Source: Planococcus rifietoensis
GTDB lineage: Bacteria > Bacillota > Bacilli > Bacillales_A > Planococcaceae
NCBI RefSeq assembly: GCF_001465795.2
Contig: NZ_CP013659.2
Coordinates: forward strand, 2,932,501 to 2,996,500
Length of the DNA stretch: 64,000 nucleotides
Reading direction: 5' to 3'
Below, one piece after another: positions 44,252-51,326 of this stretch. The translations under genes and the position numbers were made by a program. The notes under the pieces were generated by a model. It did no database searches, had not been told where the DNA came from, and saw only the letters and a list, made by a program, of their open reading frames with translations. Every line of letters starts with the position of its first letter. The first letter of the stretch is position 1.

Positions 44252-44677
44252 TTAAAACAAGTTCTTCTCCATACGCTTCATTAAATCTCTTAATACCAAC
44301 CGTTCTTCTGGTGAAAAGCCATTCAGCAATTTTTCTTGCTGCTGCTTCCATTTGAAATCAACTGGCTTTTCTATCTCTTTCCCTTTGTCCGTTAGATATA
44401 TCCGCATAACCCTGCCATCTTGTTCGTCACGCTTACGGATGATAAAGCCGTTTTGTTCCAGCGATTTGACCATATTGGTGACCGTCGGTGGTTCACACTT
44501 CAAATGATCGCCCAATTGCATTTGAGTGATTCCATCTCCTGCCCATAAACGGGCGAGCAAATTGTCCTGCCCTACATAAAGATTGATCTCTCTCAAGCTT
44601 TCACTATAATCCCGACGCATCTTGGATGATACTTTATCTAAGGACTCACGGATATCACAATCTACAGAGGCCTTCAT
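44252..44677 (-). CDS. MarR-family transcriptional regulator
   Basis: 141 residues from ATG 44677 (MKASVDCDIRE), behind GTGGAGGGGAATCT. Winged helix about 45-110: GDGITQMQLGDHLKCEPPTV, TNMVKSLEQNGFIIRKRDEQ (recognition helix and following), DGRVMRIYLTDKG (wing with DxR). Cys7 lies near the N-terminus and could be a redox switch (inference). Its own promoter is overlapped by a perfect palindrome, so it probably represses itself and the neighbouring MFS, monooxygenase and reductase genes. Confidence 0.88.
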   Translation of the reverse strand: MKASVDCDIRESLDKVSSKMRRDYSESLREINLYVGQDNLLARLWAGDGITQMQLGDHLKCEPPTVTNMVKSLEQNGFIIRKRDEQDGRVMRIYLTDKGKEIEKPVDFKWKQQQEKLLNGFSPEERLVLRDLMKRMEKNLF

Positions 44678-44702
44678 AGATTCCCCTCCACTAGTCAATA
44701 TA

Positions 44703-44745
44703 TATTTAGCCCACTAAATATATCATCGTGAAAATCGGCTGTCAA
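44703..44745 (-). promoter_or_regulatory. marR promoter with operator site E
   Basis: Minus strand: TTGACA (44745-44740), 17-base spacer, TATATT (44722-44717). The palindrome ATATATTTAG-CCCA-CTAAATATAT, with core TTAGCCCACTAA at 44706-44717, overlaps the -10 box. This is the most symmetric of the five sites. Confidence 0.8.
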
Positions 44746-44884
44746 ATGCTTTCAACCACGCTTACTCTGTCGGGATAGACTTAGAATGTTCATATTGTAT
44801 ACGTAAAAATAATTATTCCTTAGAAATCTGTTTATCAATTAAGGTATATTAACCTTTGTAGGCTTAAAGGAGTTGGAACTAAAA

Positions 44885-45784
44885 ATGATAGAACAAACCC
44901 AGAGAAACTTATGGGCTCAAGTCGTGAAAACCGGAATCATCAAGTCAAATTTAATTCCAATGCTTGCGGGACTTATGCTCGCCTTATATACATATCAATA
45001 TAGTTTTATAGATAATATCGCAAATATTATCTTTGCGCTTTTAGGTACTGCTGCTGTTATTGCGGCAGCTGGTTCATTCAATAATATTTATGACCGCGAT
45101 ATTGATTCCGTAATGGCACGAACAAAAAATCGTCCAACCGTTACCGGCACTATACCACTTAAAAAAGTGGTGATTGTTGCAATTCTGTTGTTAGGTGGCG
45201 GACTAGCTTTATTGTACTTGGCCGCCCCGCTAGCCTCCTTTCTTGGATTTTTAGGCATATTCTTCTATGTGGTTCCTTATACCATGTGGACAAAACGCTA
45301 TACAATCTGGAATACGGAAGTGGGAAGCATCTCAGGCGCGATGCCTCCTTTGATTGGATGGGCTGCAGTAGGGCCCGATATTTGGCATCCTGCATGCTGG
45401 GCTTTATTTTTAATCCTAGTCATTTGGCAAATGCCTCATTTTTATGCGATTGCCATTCGCAAGCATGAAGATTATGCTGCTGCAAATATTCCAATGCTGC
45501 CAGTCGTAAAAAGCAGAAAACGCACCTACCTCCAAACCAATGCGTACCTGATCTTGTTAGTGTTTTCCAGCTTGTTATTCCTGCCGTTAAGCCTTGGCCT
45601 GACTTTGGTTTCACTGATTCTAGGGTTATTTTGGCTAGGCTTGAGTTTATTTGGCTCACACAAGAGAGGAATTGAAGTCTGGGCGAATAAAATGTTCTTA
45701 TTTTCCTTAGTACACATGGTCGGCATTTACTTTACTGTGATTATTTACGCTTCTGTCGGGTTAATTCTAACTGCCACTTCTTGA
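44885..45784 (+). CDS. ctaB: Protoheme IX farnesyltransferase (heme O synthase)
   Basis: 299 residues from ATG 44885, with AAAGGAG 12 bases upstream. About nine membrane segments and the UbiA-family Asp motif NNIYDRDIDSVMARTKNRPT. YTMWTKRYTIWNTEVGSISG, AMPPLIGWAA and VIWQMPHFYAIAI are CtaB-specific. It adds a farnesyl group to heme B, making heme O for terminal oxidases. Genes for ctaA or oxidase subunits are not adjacent, so this may be a second, stand-alone copy. Confidence 0.92.
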   Translation: MIEQTQRNLWAQVVKTGIIKSNLIPMLAGLMLALYTYQYSFIDNIANIIFALLGTAAVIAAAGSFNNIYDRDIDSVMARTKNRPTVTGTIPLKKVVIVAILLLGGGLALLYLAAPLASFLGFLGIFFYVVPYTMWTKRYTIWNTEVGSISGAMPPLIGWAAVGPDIWHPACWALFLILVIWQMPHFYAIAIRKHEDYAAANIPMLPVVKSRKRTYLQTNAYLILLVFSSLLFLPLSLGLTLVSLILGLFWLGLSLFGSHKRGIEVWANKMFLFSLVHMVGIYFTVIIYASVGLILTATS

Positions 45785-46017
45785 CTGGCTCAAGCAACTC
45801 AGATGTTCTCTTTTTCTTCATCCAAACGGAAGCTTATTACTTTCCCTTTGTGGACGATGAGGAAATCTTTTCTTTAGGTTATTACACGGCAGCCGAAGAA
45901 GGCGCTTCAAGTTGGCAATTCAATATTTTAGCTAAGGATCTTTCTGAGGAAGAATATGAAGAAGTTGTAAGAGGGCTTTATTACGAAATGTTTAATGTCA
46001 TTAGAGATTTAAATTAA
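45781..46017 (+). CDS. Small acidic protein or gene remnant after ctaB
   Basis: Open frame of 78 codons starting at TTG 45781, which overlaps the ctaB stop (TTGA). No ribosome binding site is visible, so translation would depend on ctaB. The text (EAYYFPFVDDEEIFSLGYYT, WQFNILAKDLSEEEYEEVVR) reads as protein-like and may be the C-terminal end of a longer lost gene. Family not recognised. Confidence 0.4.
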   Translation: MTGSSNSDVLFFFIQTEAYYFPFVDDEEIFSLGYYTAAEEGASSWQFNILAKDLSEEEYEEVVRGLYYEMFNVIRDLN

Positions 46018-46022
46018 GTTAT

Positions 46023-46072
46023 AAGACGGGATACCTCCACTTGATACAACAGGGGAGGTATCCCGTTCTCTA
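46023..46072 (+). terminator. Terminator after the ctaB unit
   Basis: ACGGGATACCTCC and GGAGGTATCCCGT arms around a loop; the following bases are moderately T-rich. Confidence 0.75.
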
Positions 46073-46115
46073 TTTGCTTTGATGAGAATGCAGCTTGATT
46101 TAGATTAAGTTATAT

Positions 46116-46301
46116 TCAGTTTTTTTCTTGGATTTTAACGAGTCTAATGAGCCAGTATAAAGCAATCCACGGCAGAATAAATTTAGTGGTCCAGGCAATT
46201 GCATTCGGGAAAAAAACGATTGAATTAATACCGATAGCTGATGCTAATACCCATAATAGAGCAAATATTATTGTTAATATCAAGTACTTCAATTGGTTCA
46301 T
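46116..46301 (-). CDS. Small membrane protein
   Basis: 61 residues with two hydrophobic segments (LKYLILTIIFALLWVLASAI and FILPWIALYWLIRLV) and a basic end. AGAAGGG abuts the ATG, so the in-frame TTG 9 bases later may be the true start. Unrecognised; it lies just left of the first 34-bp palindrome. Confidence 0.5.
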   Translation of the reverse strand: MNQLKYLILTIIFALLWVLASAIGINSIVFFPNAIAWTTKFILPWIALYWLIRLVKIQEKN

Positions 46302-46325
46302 CCCTTCTAAGAAAGGTCTAATATG

Positions 46326-46359
46326 TGAATGCGAATTAATTCATATTAAGTTACATTTA
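46326..46359. repeat. 34-bp palindrome family R, copy 1 (degenerate)
   Basis: Reads TGAATGCGAATTAA, then TTCATA, then TTAAGTTACATTTA; the right arm is near-consensus and the left arm has changed bases. Between the genes at 46116-46301 and 46425-46718. Confidence 0.7.
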
Positions 46360-46424
46360 CTCTTTTAATTACCTTATTATTTTTTATCCCAGATAAATAC
46401 GGCTTAGTTCTATGCTCTCTTAAA

Positions 46425-46718
46425 TTATATTTTTTTACTATTATAGTTTTGTATTAAAGTTGCTAAAATCGCAATTAAAAAAACGATGAAACTGTTTATT
46501 AAGAGATAGTAACCTACTTGCATGCCATAAAATATTGCAAAAGCATCCCGAATAAGAAATAGTCCTAGTACACCGCCGATTGTCCCAAATAAAATCGCTA
46601 ATAATAATATTGTAAACGCTACAGAATATAGATTTTTCTTTTTCTTATAGCCTTTAAACCCAATAATATTTGCGACAATTATAAAGAAAACCATAAGTAT
46701 TAAGAAAAAGTAAGTCAT
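46425..46718 (-). CDS. Small three-TM membrane protein
   Basis: 97 residues from ATG 46718 behind AAGGGAGGGTTAA. Three hydrophobic segments: FFLILMVFFIIVANIIGF, SVAFTILLLAILFGTIGG and YLLINSFIVFLIAILATL, with KGYKKKKN between the first two. Family unknown. Bracketed by R copies 1 and 2, so it forms one unit of the cassette-like array. Confidence 0.65.
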   Translation of the reverse strand: MTYFFLILMVFFIIVANIIGFKGYKKKKNLYSVAFTILLLAILFGTIGGVLGLFLIRDAFAIFYGMQVGYYLLINSFIVFLIAILATLIQNYNSKKI

Positions 46719-46797
46719 TTAACCCTCCCTTACATAATTTTAGTTTCTTAAATTTAAAAGTCATTGCCATAAAGTCTTTCTTTTAATCTTTGGTAGT

Positions 46798-46830
46798 TGA
46801 ATGTAACTTAAGTGCGGTGAGTTACATTCA
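46798..46830. repeat. 34-bp palindrome family R, copy 2 (33 bp)
   Basis: TGAATGTAACT and AGTTACATTCA, perfect 11-bp arms around TAAGTGCGGTG. Confidence 0.85.
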
Positions 46831-46918
46831 ACTTTCTCAAACATCAACTACATTTAGACTAACACCAACTCCCATAATATGTATATGAAATAATTACCTT
46901 TACTTTATTGAATAAAAT

Positions 46919-46934
46919 CGTTCGTAAGAGTACA
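46919..46934. repeat. Second repeat family S, half-site 1
   Basis: CGTTCGTAAGAGTACA matches the left arm and centre of the full palindrome at 51103; the right arm is missing. Confidence 0.6.
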
Positions 46935-46941
46935 GATTCAC

Positions 46942-46985
46942 AAAAAGGAGAGACGATGTGCTTTGCACACCTTCTCTCCTTTGAA
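46942..46985 (-). terminator. Orphan terminator-like hairpin
   Basis: AAAGGAGAGA pairs with TCTCTCCTTT, with an inner GTG-CTTTG-CAC stem. A T-run follows only on the minus strand. The nearest minus-strand gene to the right ends at 47547, with a plus-strand gene in between, so it looks left over from rearrangement. Confidence 0.55.
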
Positions 46986-47123
46986 ATACACATGACTTCC
47001 GATAATCGCATGATATGTAAACTACTCTTTTATATTGTTAAAGCCGAATATTAAATAAGGCATTCTTGTATAATTAATGGAGACCATATATTTAATTTGA
47101 CTGGTTGAGAAAGGAAGATTTAG

Positions 47124-47357
47124 TTGAATGAAAAATTCAAAAACAAAGTTGCTTGGTGCAAGGTTTGTGATCAAGGATGGGCTACTATCGTGAAAGCTAA
47201 AGGTACGAACCGATATTGGGTACAGTGCTCAGAGTGTGATAGTGAATGGTACCACCCATTGCATGCACAATTAAATATAAATATTAAGGAAACCATAGAT
47301 CCTTCATCAGAAGAAATTCAAGAGACTGGGTGGGGTGAATATATCATCACAGAATGA
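47124..47357 (+). CDS. Small zinc-ribbon-like protein
   Basis: 77 residues from TTG 47124 with GAAAGGAAG upstream. CKVCDQGW and CSECDSEW give two CxxC pairs about 23 residues apart, a likely zinc ribbon. HPLHAQLNINIKETID follows, and an acidic tail ends WGEYIITE. Not recognised; size and style resemble immunity or adaptor proteins. It lies between two S-family sites (46919 and 47442). Confidence 0.6.
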   Translation: MNEKFKNKVAWCKVCDQGWATIVKAKGTNRYWVQCSECDSEWYHPLHAQLNINIKETIDPSSEEIQETGWGEYIITE

Positions 47358-47441
47358 TAGCTTCGAACTACTATTCATAGCCAAAAACTTAAGTTTTCAT
47401 TATATTTCGTGAGACTTTACTTTTCATCATCTATTTTGCTC

Positions 47442-47465
47442 TCCGTTCTAAAAAGTACACTTTGC
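47442..47465. repeat. Second repeat family S, degenerate site
   Basis: CCGTTCTAAAAAGTACACTTT against CCGTTCGTAAAAGTACACTTT at 51101; right arm decayed. Confidence 0.5.
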
Positions 47466-47546
47466 CTTTTGACGATTAAGGACTCTATCGATCATCGGTA
47501 AAATATTTTTGTCGAAGTTCTAATATATGAATTTACGCTTTTTTCT

Positions 47547-48206
47547 TCACTGTAAATAAACTGTTTTAAACTGATGTTCGCTTGGTTTTCTTTCATGAAC
47601 CCTGACTTCATCATAACTCATCCATTTAATATCTCCCAATAATGGATAGAGCAAGTCGAATCTTGGCTTTTCTTGATAAAGGACTTCTGAATAGATGTAC
47701 TTTTGTTCTTTATCTTCAACTACTAGTGAAGCCGTACAATCATATATCCCAATCTCTATTTCAATTTTCGCTTTCAATTTACGATTGGGACTGGATTTTG
47801 GCTTTTTATACGTTTTTTTGAATGTATAATTTTTTTCGACTACCTTTTGATACGCATATAAAAAGGGCTCTTCATCCCAACCCTTGTCTTTACAAATAAC
47901 CTGTAGTCCATCCATCATCAGGTCAAGTGTCTTTTTCTTTTTCTCTAAATCGGATAGCTGGTAAAAATCACTTACATCATAGGGGATCGTTACAGGCAAT
48001 AACCCGTCCATGATGACGGGTTGACAAGCCAATTCGGCATTTGGATAACACTCAAATTGGACACTACTTACATCATCAAAATGAAGTTTAGGTAAGAACT
48101 GTTCAAAGAGATAAACAATGCAGTTGGTTTCAAGATAAAATTGATCTTGTTTCGGTTTATTATGTAGTGGTGAACGATCTTCAAAATTAAAGCCTCCAAA
48201 TAACAT
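47547..48206 (-). CDS. Unrecognised cytoplasmic protein, possible immunity protein
   Basis: 219 residues from ATG 48206, with GAAGGAGATTATTGA upstream. No signal or membrane segment. A mixed alpha/beta part (FYLETNCIVYLFEQFLPKLH, FDDVSSVQFECYP) is followed by a Lys-rich stretch (KKTYKKPKSSPNRKLKAKIE) and a beta-rich end (IEIGIYDCTASLVVEDKEQK). I do not know the family. AT-rich and in the cassette region, so immunity-like cargo is a guess. Confidence 0.6.
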   Translation of the reverse strand: MLFGGFNFEDRSPLHNKPKQDQFYLETNCIVYLFEQFLPKLHFDDVSSVQFECYPNAELACQPVIMDGLLPVTIPYDVSDFYQLSDLEKKKKTLDLMMDGLQVICKDKGWDEEPFLYAYQKVVEKNYTFKKTYKKPKSSPNRKLKAKIEIEIGIYDCTASLVVEDKEQKYIYSEVLYQEKPRFDLLYPLLGDIKWMSYDEVRVHERKPSEHQFKTVYLQ

Positions 48207-48677
48207 TCAATAATCTCCTTCTTATGGCCTTGAGTGATATCTACTATCAGAAACCAGCCTCAACCACGTAGTATCCGTTGAATCACCTCATAAGCAGCAA
48301 TCGTTTCGCTAAAAATACGAAGCTGGTTAATAAAGAATTAAATAATTCTAATACTAAATTTATAAGCTTCTTCTTTCTATAATGCTTGATAGCTAAACCT
48401 CAATCCTATTGAAATGCGAGTTTTCAAACCTTATGGCACAGCCTTTTGAATGTATCATATTTTCGTTTGAAATCAGTTTTGATGGATTATCTAATAAAGC
48501 GCATGGAACTTGGAGATTGAATGTAACTTAATTAGGATTATGTTACATTCAAAAATTATTAAAACTCCCCCCTTTCTTGATTTTGGTAAAATAGGAATAA
48601 TCGATTTTATAGCTCTTTCAAGAAAAACAAATACAAAATTTCGCATTCGCAACCGGATTACAAATGGAGGATAAGGC
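48207..48677. other. Gene-free region between divergent cassette genes
   Basis: 470 AT-rich bases upstream of both the 219-residue protein (minus) and the SMI1-like protein (plus). The only structure I see is R copy 3 at 48518-48551. Confidence 0.5.
48518..48551. repeat. 34-bp palindrome family R, copy 3
   Basis: TGAATGTAAC and GTTACATTCA arms around TTAATTAGGATTAT. Confidence 0.85.
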
Positions 48678-49583
48678 ATGAAAAAAGTAATTGATATGAT
48701 TGATTCGAAATCAATAACGACAGGCGTTTCATTAGTCGATTTAAAAAAAGCTGAAAAACAATTAGGGGCACTTTTCCCAGATGAATTTAAGGACCTTTAT
48801 CTTGAAACGAATGGCGCCGAATTCGGTGAATGGGTCTTATTTTCACTCACCATGATTCAAAACCAATCCAACAGACCTGAAAACTTACCTACTGATATGA
48901 TTTGTATTGGAGAGAATAAGAGTGGCGATAAACTTTGCTACCGCATACGAAAAAGATGGATGCAGGAGCATGTCTATCGGTGGAATGTAAAAAGTGGAAA
49001 TACAGAAAATAAAGCGTCCACGTTATATGAGTTCATCGATTGGTTTGTCCCGAAAAAAAATGCCGGCAAGTCTCAACTAATCGGTCATTTTGCGGTAGAA
49101 AGTGGAGAACTGGTAGTCACAGATCCATGCTACTCAATGGAGGACACAGAGATGCAAGTTCATTTAGCCAATGTAAAAAAAGGACAATGGACAGCCTCCA
49201 TTTCTTATACAGACGATGAAACCGTTAAAACGTTGACGGCTTACTTCGCAGAAAAGAAACCGAGTGGCAAATGGCATGTTTGCGATCGGCTTATTGGCGT
49301 TGATTCTGCACAGGCGGGTATCTTCGATGCCAATTTATTTGGAAAAGATGAAAGTATTCCTGGTGAAGTAGAAAACGTTTATGACATTGAGATAGATGAA
49401 GAGGGATTAAAATACTACGTTGCCTGTTCGGATAGCGTAGCATCTGATGAACAGGGAGGAATAGTCCCTGGTGGTACCGTTGCCATGTCGGGATACGGTG
49501 ATGGGATGTATGAAGTCAGAATAAAATACAATGTTTCTAAAGAGATAGTAGGCGTGATGATCGACTTTGGTGACGAAGAATAA
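48678..49583 (+). CDS. SMI1/KNR4 protein fused to a DUF4241-like domain
   Basis: 301 residues from ATG 48678 behind ATGGAGGATAAGGC. N-terminal SMI1/KNR4 (SUKH) domain, about 10-120: GVSLVDLKKAEKQLGALFPD, EFKDLYLETNGAEFGEWVLF. C-terminal domain, about 138-300: IGHFAVESGELVVTDPCYSM, then GTVAMSGYGDGMYEVRI, similar to DUF4241-like proteins. SUKH proteins commonly neutralise polymorphic toxins, but no toxin gene is near. It occupies one unit, between R copies 3 and 4. Confidence 0.75.
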   Translation: MKKVIDMIDSKSITTGVSLVDLKKAEKQLGALFPDEFKDLYLETNGAEFGEWVLFSLTMIQNQSNRPENLPTDMICIGENKSGDKLCYRIRKRWMQEHVYRWNVKSGNTENKASTLYEFIDWFVPKKNAGKSQLIGHFAVESGELVVTDPCYSMEDTEMQVHLANVKKGQWTASISYTDDETVKTLTAYFAEKKPSGKWHVCDRLIGVDSAQAGIFDANLFGKDESIPGEVENVYDIEIDEEGLKYYVACSDSVASDEQGGIVPGGTVAMSGYGDGMYEVRIKYNVSKEIVGVMIDFGDEE

Positions 49584-49603
49584 CCCCTTGATTTATCTTC
49601 TTT

Positions 49604-49637
49604 TGAATGTAACTTAATTGCTAATAAGTTACATTCA
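49604..49637. repeat. 34-bp palindrome family R, copy 4
   Basis: TGAATGTAACTTA and TAAGTTACATTCA (13-bp arms) around ATTGCTAA, between convergent gene ends. Confidence 0.88.
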
Positions 49638-49662
49638 AACTCCTAATATAAATTTAGACAAA

Positions 49663-50115
49663 TCACTTTTGTTGAACATCTCTTTGTATAAATGAAACCC
49701 TTGGAGGTTCTGTCGACACCACATCGATTGTATGATTCAAAGCATTTATCCCGTAGTGTTTGTATGGCCCAGGATGTTCTTCATCAGCTGTGGTACCGAT
49801 CTCAATAAAGTCCAGGTATCGGGATTTTGAATAAAGTGAAAAACGCCGTCCTTCATAATCCTCGTACTTGTCTAAAGCAGTGAAACTCTCGTTTAGAACC
49901 GAATAAGCAATGTAAAAGTCAAACTCAAGTCGAAGAATGGGAAGGGTTTCATCCACATCGAAGACTTCGTGAGACGAAAAATTATCATTTTCACTAATTG
50001 GAGTGTCAGGTGTTTTACAACGGTCAATATCGACGATTAAGGCGTTGTCTTCAGGTTCGAACAATGAATTCAAATAAAGATAGCCTGGGTATTGAAGCAG
50101 TTCAGCATAATTCAT
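49663..50115 (-). CDS. Unrecognised cytoplasmic protein (cassette gene)
   Basis: 150 residues from ATG 50115 behind AAGGAGAGTTTC. Acidic, beta-rich, no membrane segment: YAELLQYPGYLYLNSLFEPE, PILRLEFDFYIAYSVLNESF, HYGINALNHTIDVVSTEPPR. No family recognised. It resembles single-domain immunity proteins in size. Sits alone between R copies 4 and 5. Confidence 0.6.
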   Translation of the reverse strand: MNYAELLQYPGYLYLNSLFEPEDNALIVDIDRCKTPDTPISENDNFSSHEVFDVDETLPILRLEFDFYIAYSVLNESFTALDKYEDYEGRRFSLYSKSRYLDFIEIGTTADEEHPGPYKHYGINALNHTIDVVSTEPPRVSFIQRDVQQK

Positions 50116-50144
50116 GAAACTCTCCTTCCTAGTCTATCGGCTTT

Positions 50145-50178
50145 TGAATGTAACTTAATTCACATTAAGTTACATTCA
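50145..50178. repeat. 34-bp palindrome family R, copy 5
   Basis: Best copy: arms TGAATGTAACTTAA and TTAAGTTACATTCA around TTCACA, extendable to 17 bp each with flanking TTT/AAA. Confidence 0.9.
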
Positions 50179-50232
50179 AAACCTTATTTCATCATCCTAA
50201 CTGAAATTTTTCAGAATATGCTTACTTAAACT

Positions 50233-50526
50233 TTAAATAGTGGGATAGATACTAACGAGAAACAATATAGTTAGACCTGCAGTAACCATAGAGCTAAACA
50301 AAATTATATATTTAGTTTCCCCTCTAATTTCCGGAAATTTTGACTGTAAATCTGGAATCAAGAAGAAACATGAGAATTGAACTATTCCAACTACTATCGC
50401 TCTTCCTATATCAACATTATTCAAATCTGCAAAAGGTTTATTGAAGTTTTCACTCAAGTAAAAAATGCAAAGAACAAATATGGAGTTTAAAAAGAAAAGA
50501 TATAAAAAATACTTCAGATGAGTCAT
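50233..50526 (-). CDS. Small three-TM membrane protein (cassette gene)
   Basis: 97 residues, ATG 50526 with AGGGGATAATTTAAGAC upstream. Hydrophobic segments: YFLYLFFLNSIFVLCIFYLS, GRAIVVGIVQFSCFFLI and YIILFSSMVTAGLTILFLVS. Family unknown; like the other 97-residue membrane protein of the array in layout but not obviously homologous. Between R copies 5 and 6. Confidence 0.6.
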   Translation of the reverse strand: MTHLKYFLYLFFLNSIFVLCIFYLSENFNKPFADLNNVDIGRAIVVGIVQFSCFFLIPDLQSKFPEIRGETKYIILFSSMVTAGLTILFLVSIYPTI

Positions 50527-50593
50527 GTCTTAAATTATCCCCTTTAGTTAAAAATCAGTTTTTAGCTTTTACCATTGCATTCTTAATAAAGAC

Positions 50594-50627
50594 TGAATGT
50601 AACTTAACTGCACTTAAGTTACATTCA
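50594..50627. repeat. 34-bp palindrome family R, copy 6
   Basis: TGAATGTAACTTAA and TTAAGTTACATTCA, perfect 14-bp arms, centre CTGCAC. Confidence 0.9.
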
Positions 50628-50645
50628 CATCCTCAACTTTATTGT

Positions 50646-50978
50646 CTATTTTCCAACTAACTCCGCTACCCATTCTTTGAACCAATCGGGTGGTAATTCC
50701 AATTTAGTGAGGTCCATTTTCATAAGCTGTTCATGTGAATAAAACTCGTACCAATATAAATCCCATTGTGCTTCAATATCCCGGGCAATAACAAAAGCTA
50801 ATTGATCCTGGTCGTCTAAATCTTCTTCATCCCAAGCCATCGTTACATTATCGCACCACATACAAAAATCAACTTGAGGAAATTTGTTTTCTTTCTTGCA
50901 AATCGTATCTAAAAGGGTCTTAAGATTTTCACATGAATAGGGAAGATTGATGCTGGTCTTATTCAAATTCCACTCCAC
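50646..50978 (-). CDS. Unrecognised small acidic protein (cassette gene)
   Basis: 110 residues from ATG 50978, with AAGAGGAGGACTTTGTT upstream (an excellent site). Acidic and Trp-rich: FPQVDFCMWCDNVTMAWDEE, IEAQWDLYWYEFYSHEQLMK. CMWC could bind metal. Immunity-like in size; family not recognised. Last gene of the array, between R copy 6 and the S palindromes. Confidence 0.6.
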   Translation of the reverse strand: MEWNLNKTSINLPYSCENLKTLLDTICKKENKFPQVDFCMWCDNVTMAWDEEDLDDQDQLAFVIARDIEAQWDLYWYEFYSHEQLMKMDLTKLELPPDWFKEWVAELVGK

Positions 50979-51102
50979 AACAAAGTCCTCCTCTTTTAAT
51001 ACGGTTTATCAGCAGAAAATTTAATGATTTTCATTTTTTACTAATAATACCATGTTGGAAAGTTGAAAATTATAGTCGAAGAAAATTTATCAGAAAATAA
51101 CC

Positions 51103-51128
51103 GTTCGTAAAAGTACACTTTTACGAAC
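51103..51128. repeat. Second repeat family S, full palindrome
   Basis: GTTCGTAAAAG (51103-51113), TACA, CTTTTACGAAC (51118-51128): perfect 11-bp arms. Confidence 0.85.
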
Positions 51129-51161
51129 ACTCCGAAATGGACTGGAAACGACCGAGTATAG

Positions 51162-51225
51162 CGTTCGTAAATACATAAAATAACTTTACGAACGTTCGCT
51201 AATTCTCAAACACTTTTACGAACGC
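51162..51225. repeat. Second repeat family S, two further sites
   Basis: CGTTCGTAAA (51162-51171) and TTTACGAACG (51185-51194) around 13 bases, then a lone right arm CTTTTACGAACGC (51213-51225). With the full palindrome they form a cluster at the right edge of the AT-rich region. I see no gene between 50979 and 51326. Confidence 0.75.
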
Positions 51226-51285
51226 TTTTCGATTACCCTCAGCTTCCCTTTCACTGACGAGCGATCCTCAAGAATTTTTGACCAA

Positions 51286-51319
51286 AGAAAAACTGCCGGG
51301 AAGCTTCCCGGCAGTTTTT
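51286..51319 (-). terminator. Terminator after the MMPL exporter gene
   Basis: AAAAACTGCCGGGAAGCTTC begins a perfect palindrome with T-runs on both strands, just past the exporter stop. Confidence 0.88.
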
Positions 51320-51326
51320 GCTATCT

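Noticed and set aside
46326..50627. CRISPR array made of the 34-bp repeats
   Set aside because: Repeat spacing is 0.4-1.7 kb with genes in between, and repeats are palindromic with variable centres; no cas genes.
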